From Salinactinospora qingdaonensis (GTDB lineage Bacteria; Actinomycetota; Actinomycetes; Streptosporangiales; Streptosporangiaceae), in the NCBI RefSeq assembly GCF_039539445.1, contig NZ_BAABDD010000001.1:1-64000 (forward strand): a stretch of 64,000 nt of DNA, read 5' to 3'. Below are positions 23,718 through 31,655 of this stretch, in pieces. A program made the translations under genes and the position numbers. How positions within the stretch are numbered: position 1 is the stretch's first letter; every line of letters starts with the position of its first letter. The notes under the pieces were generated by a model that was given only the letters and a program-made list of their open reading frames with translations, was not told the DNA's origin and ran no database searches.

Positions 23718-23868
23718 AGCGCCCCCACCGCGACAGCGGCCGGTCTGGCCGGCTAGAGAACTCCGTGACCATGCATCATCGAAAGACACGAGATCAACCA
23801 CACCGTGGCTGCCGCCCCGGGCCCGCCAACCGCCCCGGTCGGGCCGTAACGCTGGGAAGGACACCTAC

Positions 23869-24342
23869 ATGCCCCTCGACGACCCCACTGACGACGAGTG
23901 GTTCGTGATCCGCGCTCTGGGGGGCTCCGCGCCGGTGGATCCGATGCCCGCAGAGCTTCCCGCCAAGGCCCGCGTCGGCTACCGGGCGCGCCGCCCAGAA
24001 GCCGACGTCGCGGACCTGGTCGACGACTCGGCCACGGACCCACCGCGGGGCGTACGCGAGCTCTCGGCGTTCGGCGAAGGCACACGTCTGCTGACCTTCG
24101 CAACCCCCGATGTCCACGTGCGACTGGAGATCACCTCACGGGACCGGTTGTGCGACATCGTGGGGCAGCTCACCCCGGGCGGGGCCGGCACGGTCGAAGT
24201 GCGCTGGGATGACGGGGCCACGACAGCAACCGTGGACACGGCGGGGGCCTTCGTCGTCCACAACATCCCGCCCGGCCCCATGAGCATCGTGTTCCACCGC
24301 ACCGGTCAAAGCCCCCTCGCCACCCGCTGGGTGACCGTCTAA
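23869..24342 (+). CDS. small beta-rich protein of the sigma/CHAT cassette
   Basis: 157 residues, no family I can name. The N-terminal 70 residues are charged and probably flexible (DDPTDDEWFVIRALGG, VGYRARRPEADVADLVDD). The C-terminal 85 residues alternate like a beta sandwich (TRLLTFATPDVHVRLEI, GTVEVRWDDGATTATVDTAG, FVVHNIPPGPMSIVFHRTG), resembling carboxypeptidase-regulatory-like or adhesion beta domains. No signal peptide. ATG at 23869 follows GGGAAGGA. Position between a sigma factor and a caspase-like protein suggests it is a regulator or a substrate; that is inference. Confidence 0.7.
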   Translation: MPLDDPTDDEWFVIRALGGSAPVDPMPAELPAKARVGYRARRPEADVADLVDDSATDPPRGVRELSAFGEGTRLLTFATPDVHVRLEITSRDRLCDIVGQLTPGGAGTVEVRWDDGATTATVDTAGAFVVHNIPPGPMSIVFHRTGQSPLATRWVTV

Positions 24343-24478
24343 GCCCACTCCCCCAGCCACAGGTTCCCCACGGCGAGGTGTGCCAGACGACACCGGCCAC
24401 CGCCGGCCTCGCCAACGCCCGGACCGATGGCTCCCATGTCTGGCGCACGATCGTCACCGACCGAAGGCGACAAAAGAT

Positions 24479-27046
24479 ATGACGAGTCAGCGACCCGGGA
24501 CCGACGAGCGTGCCCCTCACCCCGTGGCCTTGGTAGGACGTGACCCTGGACACGCGCGCCACCACGCCGAACGTGTCCTCGCCGAAGCGCGCGACCCCGC
24601 GACGCGGTCAGTGGCGCTGCGGGCCCGCGGGCTGGCGCTCCACGAGCTCGGCGACACGGCAGCAGCCCACCACTCCCTGGCCCGTGCCGCCGAGGTGGCC
24701 CAGCGCGCGCACCTCCCCCACCTGGCCGCCCAGGCCCGAGCCTCCCGCCTGGGCCTGCTGGCACGCCGCGGCGCAGGCGCGGCAGCGCTACTGGAGCACG
24801 CGGTGCGTCGCGAGCCCGCCACACGCGCGCTGGCCCTGCTCAACCGGGGAGTCGCAGCCTCCCAGCAAGGACGGTTCGACGCCGCACTCAGCGACTTCGA
24901 CGCAGCCGAGCAGCGCCTGCGCGGCGGTGGAGACGACAGGCTCCTACTGCCAGGGCTGCTCAGCAACCGCGGGCTCGCCCTGCTCTACACCGGCAACCCC
25001 CACGAATCGACAGCGGTCCTGGAACGGGCGGCGGAACTGGCCCAACGCCACCATCTGCACCACCTGCGCGGACTGGCGCTACAGAACCTGGGATGCGCGG
25101 CGGCGGGGCAGGGAGACATCGCCCGGGCCATGCTGCTGTTCGCCACCGCCGCCGGATTCCTGCCCCCCGGGCCTCGCGAGACGCTCCTCATGGATCGCGC
25201 CGGCGCGCTGCTGGCAGCCGGACAGTTCCGGGACGCGGAAACCCTGCTGCGCTCGGTGGCACCAGCCATGGCCACAGACGCCGGCGCGGGCTACGCCACC
25301 CACCTGCTGCTGCGGGCCAAACTGCTGCTGGGCATCGGCGACCGGGACGGCGCGGCGACCCTCGCCCGGCGCGTAAACACCGCCTTCGGCCCGGCCTCGG
25401 TGTGGAGCCGGCTGGCGCGCCAGATCGAATGGGCGGCGCGCCACGTGCCCCCGGCCCCGACCACCAAACTCGGGCAGGCACAGCCCCGGCGCACCTGCGC
25501 CCCGCTTGCGCGGGCGCCGCGGGAAGCGGCGAGTAGGCACGCTGGGGTCAGCGCGACGGCGGCGGCAGCGACCCTAGCCTCCAGCGTCGCCACCGCTCCC
25601 CTGGGCGCGCCCGCCCTCGCGGCTCCCCCACCTTCGCGGCTGCGGGCGTTGCGCGCCCTTGCTCAGGGAGACCACACCGCCGCCCGCGCCCACCTGGAAC
25701 GCCCCGACGATACGGCGCGGCCGGGGCGCCTGACCGTGGCGGGACACCTCGAACCCCTGGCGCACGTGCCCACCGCGGCCACCACGATCGCGCGGGCGGG
25801 CGCGCACCTGGCGCTGGAGGCCGGACAGGCGTGGCCGGCGCTGGAATGGATCGAGCGGGTCCCCACCGCCCCGCGCCCCAAGCGGCGTTGCCGCGACACG
25901 AGTTGGCGGCGCCTCCTTGACCGCTACCGCGCCGCGTGCGCCCGCGCGTGGACCCACGGCGACCAAGACGAGCCGTGGGCGCACGGTCACACCCCTCTCG
26001 ACGAGGTGGAGCGGATCGAGACCGAACTCGGCCTGGCCCAGTGGCACGCAGGATGCGTGCGCCGCTGCGCCCCGGAGGTCCCGGCGACGGGCGCGGCGGG
26101 GCCGACGTTGGCCAGCGCCTTGGGACGCCGCGTGTTCCTGCGCTATGTCGAACTGGCCGGGCAGGTCAACGCCGTGGTGATGGTCGACGGCGAGGTCACC
26201 CTCCGCCCGTTGGGCGAGGCGGGCGCGATCGCCGACGCGGCGGCGAAGCTGCTGCACGCCGCGCGGCTCAACGCCGTCGCGCCCGAGGTGGGACAGGACG
26301 CGGTCACCGCCGACCGTGCATCACACCTGGCCGACCTGCTCGTCGCGCCCGTGGCCGACCTCCTGGCGGAGCGTCCCGTCGTTCTCGCCCCCGAACCGGG
26401 GCTTCCCGGCCTGCCATGGGGGCTACTCCCCGGCCTGACCGGGCGCCCGCTCGTGGTAGCTTCCTCGGCCCGCGCGTGGCTTTGCCGCCGGCGGCGCGTA
26501 CGCCACCAGCTCGCGGCCGAACGAACCGTGCTGGTTGCCGGCCCCGACCTGCCCGGGGCGGGCGGGGAAACCCGCCGGCTGCGCCGGATCTATCCCGGCG
26601 CTACGCTGCTGGCCGGCGAGGGGGCGGCCCGCCCCACCACGGCGCGGGTACTGGCTGAGCTGGGACGAGCTGACCTCGCTCACCTGAGCGCGCACGGGGT
26701 GTTCCCACCCCGGAGCCCGATGCTGTCGGGGCTGCTGTTGGCCGATGGGCCGCTGCTGGCCTACGATCTCGAACGCGCCCACCGTGTACCGCGAGTGACG
26801 GTGCTGTCCTCCTGCGCGGTGGGACGCTCGGTGGCCTCCCCCACAGGGGTGCCGCTGGGGCTGGCCGCAACGCTGCTGGCGATGGGCGCAACCACGGTCG
26901 TCGCCGGGATACTGCCGGTGCGCGACGACGCGATAACCGACGCCATGACCCGAGCCCACACCGATTTGAGCAGGGGTGTTTCCCCGGCGAAGGTCGTGGC
27001 CAGGCATCTGGCCCACGCGGGGTTCGTGTGCTTGGGCGCCGGGTAA
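24479..27046 (+). CDS. TPR-CHAT domain protein (caspase-like peptidase)
   Basis: 855 residues. The N-terminal half is helical TPR-type repeats (RALALLNRGVAASQQGRFDA, LLSNRGLALLYTGNPHESTA, GLALQNLGCAAAGQGDIARA). A middle Ala-rich linker follows. The C-terminal about 260 residues are a CHAT domain with the dyad present: H739 in HLSAHG and C779 in VLSSCAVG, followed by GVPLGLAATLLAMGA. CHAT domains are caspase-family peptidases, used for example by Craspase. ATG at 24479 is chosen over an upstream in-frame start (24380) whose translation is low-complexity. Probably a regulated protease acting with the two upstream genes. Confidence 0.82.
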   Translation: MTSQRPGTDERAPHPVALVGRDPGHARHHAERVLAEARDPATRSVALRARGLALHELGDTAAAHHSLARAAEVAQRAHLPHLAAQARASRLGLLARRGAGAAALLEHAVRREPATRALALLNRGVAASQQGRFDAALSDFDAAEQRLRGGGDDRLLLPGLLSNRGLALLYTGNPHESTAVLERAAELAQRHHLHHLRGLALQNLGCAAAGQGDIARAMLLFATAAGFLPPGPRETLLMDRAGALLAAGQFRDAETLLRSVAPAMATDAGAGYATHLLLRAKLLLGIGDRDGAATLARRVNTAFGPASVWSRLARQIEWAARHVPPAPTTKLGQAQPRRTCAPLARAPREAASRHAGVSATAAAATLASSVATAPLGAPALAAPPPSRLRALRALAQGDHTAARAHLERPDDTARPGRLTVAGHLEPLAHVPTAATTIARAGAHLALEAGQAWPALEWIERVPTAPRPKRRCRDTSWRRLLDRYRAACARAWTHGDQDEPWAHGHTPLDEVERIETELGLAQWHAGCVRRCAPEVPATGAAGPTLASALGRRVFLRYVELAGQVNAVVMVDGEVTLRPLGEAGAIADAAAKLLHAARLNAVAPEVGQDAVTADRASHLADLLVAPVADLLAERPVVLAPEPGLPGLPWGLLPGLTGRPLVVASSARAWLCRRRRVRHQLAAERTVLVAGPDLPGAGGETRRLRRIYPGATLLAGEGAARPTTARVLAELGRADLAHLSAHGVFPPRSPMLSGLLLADGPLLAYDLERAHRVPRVTVLSSCAVGRSVASPTGVPLGLAATLLAMGATTVVAGILPVRDDAITDAMTRAHTDLSRGVSPAKVVARHLAHAGFVCLGAG

Positions 27047-27131
27047 GCCCACGGACACGAGGAACGGCCTCAGGCGCAGACGAGCCGAGCCGGCCGTAGC
27101 CGCCTGAACCGAGGCCGGTAACGTACGGTAC

Positions 27132-27566
27132 ATGGGCGAGACCTATAACATGCCGGACCCGTGGGGCAGCGCGGCAGAGGACGAGCGGCGAACCTTCGAG
27201 ATCGAGGAGGCCCACGCGCTGATGCCCCAAGTACGCGCCCAGGTGGCCGAACTGGTGGAGGTACGGGCCGATCTGGCCGAACTCGCGGCTGATTTGCGCG
27301 CCACCGACGGTTCGTCGCTGGGAGGCATGCCCGAACTCAAAGCATTGGAGGCACGGCTGAGCGAATTGCAGGCGTGGTTCCCCGAACAGGGCATCGAGGT
27401 CAAAGGGCTGGCGCCGGTGCTGCTGGACTTTCCCGCCGTCCTGAGCGGAGTATCGGTACGGCTGTGCTGGCTGGAGGGCGAGCACGAACTTGGCTGGTAC
27501 CACCGCACCGACCTCGGATTCATCGCCAGGCGTCGGCTGCCGCCGACGGCCGCGGCCCACGATTGA
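27132..27566 (+). CDS. DUF2203 family protein
   Basis: 144 residues matching DUF2203: RRTFEIEEAHALMPQVRAQV, a coiled-coil-like helix pair, then GIEVKGLAPVLLDFPAVLSG and VRLCWLEGEHELGWYHRTDL with a terminal GFIARRRLP. Cytoplasmic, function unknown; the conserved His/Glu/Trp cluster (GEHELGWYH) suggests a binding or catalytic site. ATG at 27132. Confidence 0.85.
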   Translation: MGETYNMPDPWGSAAEDERRTFEIEEAHALMPQVRAQVAELVEVRADLAELAADLRATDGSSLGGMPELKALEARLSELQAWFPEQGIEVKGLAPVLLDFPAVLSGVSVRLCWLEGEHELGWYHRTDLGFIARRRLPPTAAAHD

Positions 27567-27643
27567 GCTGACCGAGCTGAAGCAGCACGACTGGGCAGCC
27601 CACCGTCCTGCATGAAGGTGTCCCACTGTGGTAGGCGGCGAAT

Positions 27644-28066
27644 ATGACTGCCTACGACCCTGAGCACGACCCTGAACGCGGCTCCGACCCGATCAACGCC
27701 GAAGCCACAGACTGGGAAGCGGCTGGGCTGCCCGCCCAAGAGGACGACACCGAAGACCAGATACTGCCTGGGGACGAACCGGTGGCGATGAGCGAGTTCG
27801 GCCCCACCGGCACCGATGACGAGGCCGGAGAATCTCTCGACACAGCGGTGTCGCGGGAAGTTCCCGACGTCACCGCTGCCTTCCAGGAGAGCGAGGAAGA
27901 GGGCGAGACCGTAACGGAGCCCGGACTACGGCTGGTGGAGGAGGACGAGGGCGCCCGCGAGGACCGAGAGGCCAGCCTGGTGGCCGAGGAAGCCGGCACC
28001 GACCAGGCAGCGATGAGCGCCGAGGAAGAAGCCGTCCACACCGAAGAAGAGCCCGAAAGCATCTGA
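27644..28066 (+). CDS. DUF5709 family acidic protein
   Basis: 140 residues, strongly acidic (many Glu/Asp, few hydrophobics), probably disordered. Family landmarks: ATDWEAAGL near the start, ESLDTAVSREVPDV in the middle and LVEEDEGAREDREASLVAEE followed by MSAEEEAVHTEEE. DUF5709 proteins are actinobacterial and uncharacterised. It is the last gene before the CRISPR/repeat region. Confidence 0.82.
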   Translation: MTAYDPEHDPERGSDPINAEATDWEAAGLPAQEDDTEDQILPGDEPVAMSEFGPTGTDDEAGESLDTAVSREVPDVTAAFQESEEEGETVTEPGLRLVEEDEGAREDREASLVAEEAGTDQAAMSAEEEAVHTEEEPESI

Positions 28067-28243
28067 GGCGACCACGCCGAACCGTTGCCGTGGGACACTA
28101 GCGGGCGAGTATTCAGCGGAAAGCCCAGCCGCCCAAGCGAGCCACCCCGGCGGCCAGCACAACCACCCCGGCCCGGCCGCCTCTAGACTCCGCCCCATAA
28201 ATAACAAAAAGATAACCCGCAACAAATCCCCAGGTCATTTCCT
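28067..28243 (+). other. CRISPR leader-like region
   Basis: The 50-60 bases before the first repeat (CCATAAATAACAAAAAGATA onward, 28193-28243) are AT-rich against a very GC-rich background, as expected of a leader. The degenerate last repeat at the other end of the array fits this orientation. Confidence 0.45.
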
Positions 28244-28454
28244 GTGAGCCCCGCGCACGCGGGGATGGACCGCGCGTCGCGCACCTGCGCGCTGAGTTCG
28301 CGCAGTGAGCCCCGCGCACGCGGGGATGGACCGCGCGTCGCGCACCTGCGCGCTGAGTTCGCGCAGTGAGCCCCGCGCACGCGGGGATGGACCTTCGGGC
28401 TCGCCCCAGGGACACGGCACCGCGACGTGCTCCCCGCGCGAGGGGTGGTTGTGT
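28244..28454 (+). CRISPR. orphan type I-E-like mini CRISPR array
   Basis: Three identical 28-base repeats begin GTGAGCCCCGCGCACG and continue CGGGGATGGACC (28244-28271, 28305-28332, 28366-28393). A degenerate fourth follows (GTGCTCCCCGCGCGAG then GGGTGG, from 28427). All spacers are 33 bases. Spacers 1 and 2 (28272-28304, 28333-28365) are identical to each other; spacer 3 (28394-28426) is different. The repeat carries the usual CCCCGCG..CGGGG hairpin of actinobacterial type I-E repeats. No cas gene lies in this window, so activity would need Cas proteins from elsewhere. Confidence 0.85.
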
Positions 28455-28481
28455 TCGGCGGGGTGGGAGAGTGCGTCGTCC

Positions 28482-28516
28482 GCTCGTGCCTCGATCGCTG
28501 CGCGATCTCAGCAGCC
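28482..28516 (-). repeat. palindromic core repeat
   Basis: Minus-strand copy: GCTCGTGCCTCGATCGCTGC then GCGATCTCAGCAGCC. It sits 28 bases after the CRISPR array and is followed by GAAGGAGGCGC, a flank shared with the 40589 copy. Confidence 0.7.
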
Positions 28517-28524
28517 TGAAGGAG

Positions 28525-28650
28525 GCGCGGTGGTTGAGGTGACATGAGAAGTGTGGGGGCACGGTGGCTGGGGTGACACGAGAAGTGTGAGTGTGGGGGC
28601 GCGGTAGTTGAGGCGCCCTGAAGGGGGGCGGTGGTTGAGGTGGCGCGAGA
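28525..28650. repeat. short imperfect tandem repeat
   Basis: Three to four diverged units starting GCGGTGGTTGAGGTG with GAGAAGTGTG inside, at about 28528, 28562, 28602 and 28629. Spacing is irregular (27-40 bases). No coding sense. Confidence 0.4.
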
Positions 28651-28984
28651 CGATACGGGCACCCCGGAGTCGAAGGGGCATGAAACGAGGCCGGTGGCCG
28701 CCCGGGCGAAGGAACACTGCGCTAGGTCGACACACAACAAGCAGGCGACAACCTCCCCGGATACGGGGCCCGGTGAGCGCAGCCGCCCAAGGGCAGGCGG
28801 CGCCATGACCGCGCCATGGCCCACCCGGTGGCCAAGGCGCGAGCACACCCGCCCAAGGGCAGGCGGCACCCCCGAAAAGTGGCAGGCGAGCCCCTCGGCA
28901 TACCCCCCTGCGCCCGACACTCCGAGAAGCGACACCAAGCTAGGCCCCAGGCACAACCCCTGCGGCAGATACCCCGAAGGACGA

Positions 28985-29550
28985 CGCAAGGCTAAGGCAC
29001 CCACCCCAGGCACACCCCACCCTCAGCAACCGGGCGGATTCCTGTGGGGACGTGGCGCTAGGGCACCCGCCCCAAGCACACCCCACCCTCAGCAACCGGG
29101 CGGATTCCTGTGGAGACGTGGCGCTAGGGCACCCGCCCCAAGCACACCCCACCCTCAGCAACCGGGCGGATTCCTGTGGAGACGCGGCGCTAGAACACCC
29201 ACCCCAAGCACACCCCACCCTCAGCAGCCCGGCGGATTCCTGTGGAGACGCGGCGCTAGAACACCCACCCCAAGCACACCCCACCCTCAGCAGCCCGGCG
29301 GATTCCTATGGAGACGCGGCGCTAGAACACCCACCCCAAACACACCCCACCCTCAGCAGCCCGGCGGATTCCTATGGAGACGCGGCGCTAGAACACCCAC
29401 CCCAAACACACCCCACCCTCAGCAGCCCGGCGGATCCCTATGAAGACGCGGCACTAGAACACCCACCCCAAACACACCCCACCCTCAACAGCCCGGCGGA
29501 TCCCTATGAAGACGCGGCACTAGAACACCCACCCCAAACACACCCCACCC
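28985..29550. repeat. 66-bp tandem repeat array, about 8.5 units
   Basis: Units of exactly 66 bases begin near 28985, 29051, 29117, 29183, 29249, 29315, 29381, 29447 and 29513 (partial). A unit reads CGGCGCTAGAACACCCACCC, then CAAACACACCCCACCCTCAG, CAGCCCGGCGGATTCCTATG and GAGACG. Changes accumulate in steps from left to right (CAACC to CAGCC, CCTGTGG to CCTATGG, GATTCC to GATCCC), so the array grew by unit duplication. A weaker 66-base period is visible upstream (CCGCCCAAGGGCAGGCGG at 28783 and 28849). 66 is a multiple of 3, so several frames stay open; none has a convincing start site. Confidence 0.85.
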
Positions 29551-29552
29551 CT

Positions 29553-29587
29553 GGCTGCTGAGATCGCGAAGCGATCGAGGCACGAGC
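29553..29587 (+). repeat. palindromic core repeat
   Basis: GGCTGCTGAGATCGCGAAGC then GATCGAGGCACGAGC, directly abutting the end of the 66-bp tandem array. Confidence 0.75.
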
Positions 29588-29695
29588 GACGGGAAACACC
29601 ACACGTCTCCCCCAACCCAAACCCACACAGCGCCGAAGACCCCACTGGAGTAAGGCTGCTCCCCACTGTCACACCAACGCGGCCAGCTCGCCGAA

Positions 29696-29783
29696 ACGCT
29701 CCCCCGCCCGCAGGGATGGCCCCACCACACCCCACGTGGTGGGACCGACCGAATGATGCTCCCCGCGCGTGCGGGGATATTCC
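29696..29783 (+). CRISPR. decayed CRISPR-like repeat pair
   Basis: Two 28-base segments resemble actinobacterial type I-E repeats: ACGCTCCCCCGCCCGCAGGG then ATGGCCCC (29696-29723), and ATGCTCCCCGCGCGTGCGGG then GATATTCC (29756-29783). They are 60 bases apart, close to the 61-base period of the intact array at 28244, and in the same orientation. Probably a relic of a second array or of a once longer one. Confidence 0.4.
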
Positions 29784-29831
29784 GGCTCCTGTCCCGATAA
29801 CGGGGTCACCGGAGGCGCCCACGGGAGGTGT

Positions 29832-29858
29832 CCCCGCGGCCCAGGGGTGGCCGCGGGG
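29832..29858 (-). terminator. strong hairpin downstream of the metallo-hydrolase gene
   Basis: Perfect 10-bp stem CCCCGCGGCC / GGCCGCGGGG with a 7-base loop, 112 bases beyond the stop of the minus-strand hydrolase. Likely terminator of that transcript; no U-run. Confidence 0.5.
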
Positions 29859-29970
29859 AGGGGGTGAGCGTTAGGTGGGCCGCTGCTGCCTATCATCGGT
29901 CGACAACCCACCGTTTTTGGGAGTGGGCCGTGGCCGGCAGCCGAACTGCCACAGCCCGACAGTCCGGGGG

Positions 29971-30624
29971 TTACCAGCCGCGTTCCCGCCACTGCGGCAA
30001 CTGGCCGCGCTCGGCTCCGAGGGTGGTGTCCTTGCCGTGTCCCGGGTAGACCCAGGTGTCGTCGTCCATCTCGGCGAAGATCCGCTCTTCCACGTCGGAG
30101 AGCAACTGTCGGAAGTCGGCGTCGCCCCAGGTTTTGCCGACCCCGCCGGGGAAGAGGCTGTCGCCGGTGAACAGGTGGGTCCGGCCCTCGGGGTCGTCGT
30201 AGCGCAGGGCGATAGATCCGGGGGTGTGGCCGCGCAGGTGGATGACCTGCAACTCGCATGCACCTACGGGGATGCGGTCGCCGTGCTCGACTGGCTCGTC
30301 GACCGACACGGGGAGGACTTCGCCGTCGATGGGGTGGGCCACGGTGCGGGCGCTCGTGGCGCCGACGACCTCGGCGAGGGCTTGCCAGTGGTCTTGGTGC
30401 TGATGGGTGGTGATGACGCGATCCAGTCCGTTCCCATCGATGAGTTCCAGCAGCCGGTCAGCCTCGTTCGCGGCGTCGATGAGGACGGCTTCGCCTGTGC
30501 GTTTGCAGCGCAGCAGGTAAGCGTTGTTGTCCATCGGACCCACTGCAAGTTTGCTGATGGTCAGCTCGGACAGGTCACGTAGGTCGGCGGGTCCGCCGAC
30601 CCTGGTATCTCCGGAGTAACTCAC
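29971..30624 (-). CDS. MBL-fold metallo-hydrolase (glyoxalase II-like)
   Basis: 217 residues. Metal ligands of the metallo-beta-lactamase fold are all visible: TTHQHQDHW (HxHxDH), HLRGHTPGS, FTGDSLFPGG and VYPGHGKDT. This motif set and length match the glyoxalase II/persulfide-dioxygenase-like branch, which hydrolyses thioesters or related substrates in the cytoplasm. ATG at 30624. Transcribed alone on the minus strand. Confidence 0.85.
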   Translation of the reverse strand: MSYSGDTRVGGPADLRDLSELTISKLAVGPMDNNAYLLRCKRTGEAVLIDAANEADRLLELIDGNGLDRVITTHQHQDHWQALAEVVGATSARTVAHPIDGEVLPVSVDEPVEHGDRIPVGACELQVIHLRGHTPGSIALRYDDPEGRTHLFTGDSLFPGGVGKTWGDADFRQLLSDVEERIFAEMDDDTWVYPGHGKDTTLGAERGQLPQWRERGW

Positions 30625-30932
30625 GTTTCCTATTGTGCTGCGTGAGGCTCAGGCCGCGCCACGCGCCTTAGAAGCAAAAACCCGGTTGGGACGGGGGTCG
30701 CGCTGCGGCGACCTGCAAGGGTTGGGCGTGGCGGGAGCGCCCGATTGGCTGCTGGTCGGCTCGTCGCCGCAGCGGCGTTTGTGCGCGTGGGCAGGACGGC
30801 ATCGGCTGCGGCGACAGCAGGAGCGCTTGGGCGCGAGCTTTCCCGTCTCTGCCCTTGGCCGCTGCCGCCCCGCGCCTGGAGACTGGGGCGGGAGGGGCGG
30901 CGAAAGCAGCGGGGCGAGACCTTGGACGGTGT
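30625..30932. other. gene-free interval
   Basis: 308 bases between the hydrolase start and the Bcp stop, both on the minus strand. It must contain the hydrolase promoter. I see no other feature. Confidence 0.5.
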
Positions 30933-31391
30933 TTACCGGTTGCGCAGAGCGCTCAGTGCTTTGTCGGCGTGGACCTGCATGCGGACTTCGTCGGAGATGA
31001 CGTCGAGTACGCGCCGGTCGGTGTCGATCACGAACGTGCGGCGGCGGGTGGGCGATAGTCCCGACATCAGACCGCCGCGGCGGACTCCGAACATGTCAGC
31101 CACTGAGCCGTCGGGGTCGGACAGGAGTGGATAGTCGAAGTTGTTGGCGGTGGCGAACTCGCGCTGTTTGCTGACGGGGTCGGCGCTGATGCCCACGCGG
31201 GTGGCGCCGAGTTCGGCGAACTCGGCGGCGAGGTCACGGAAATGGCAACTCTCAGCCGTGCACCCCTTCGTCATGGCCGCGGGGTAGAAGAACAGCACCA
31301 CCGGCCCTTCGGCCAGCAGGTCGCTCAACTTACGCTTCACCCCGTCCTGGTCGTCGAGTTCGAAATCGGGAACCTGGTCACCGGTCTTCAT
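30933..31391 (-). CDS. bcp: peroxiredoxin, Bcp/PrxQ type
   Basis: 152 residues. Thioredoxin-fold peroxiredoxin with the catalytic segment FFYPAAMTKGCTAESCHFRD: peroxidatic Cys in KGCT and resolving Cys five residues later, the Bcp/PrxQ spacing. PDFELDDQDG at the N-terminus and RRRTFVIDTDRRV in the C-terminal part fit. It reduces H2O2 and organic hydroperoxides using thiol donors. ATG at 31391. Confidence 0.9.
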   Translation of the reverse strand: MKTGDQVPDFELDDQDGVKRKLSDLLAEGPVVLFFYPAAMTKGCTAESCHFRDLAAEFAELGATRVGISADPVSKQREFATANNFDYPLLSDPDGSVADMFGVRRGGLMSGLSPTRRRTFVIDTDRRVLDVISDEVRMQVHADKALSALRNR

Positions 31392-31655
31392 GCGGCTTCT
31401 CCTGGCGTGTTGGCGCTGGGACCTGACGGGACGGCGGAGTATGGAGACGGCGGTGGCCGCGCCGCCCCGAGCGGGAAGATGCCCCGAAACGGCCGGGGCC
31501 GCCGAAGGTGCTGTGGTGCGAACGCTTCGTGAGGAAAGCCTATGCTGTGGGTGCTCGACGAGCGGGGCGGGGTGGGATCAACCGCCTGGGGTACGCGCCG
31601 CTGCGGGACGCCTGACCGCTGAGGGGGCGGTGGGGGATGTCGGGCCGCCTGCCGG

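Noticed and set aside
28631..29443. 270-codon plus-strand frame covering the 66-bp tandem repeats (22-residue PGGFLWRRG-type units)
   Set aside because: A second forward frame is equally open because the unit is a multiple of 3, there is no ribosome-binding site and the non-repeat start has no protein character. Kept as a repeat, with the coding option noted in the findings.
28985..29550. CRISPR array interpretation of the 66-bp repeats
   Set aside because: The entire unit is conserved; there are no variable spacers between constant repeats.
29821..29858. GTGTCCCCGCGGCCCAGGGG as a third CRISPR-like repeat
   Set aside because: It is 72 bases from the previous repeat, out of register, and is better explained as a perfect terminator-like hairpin.
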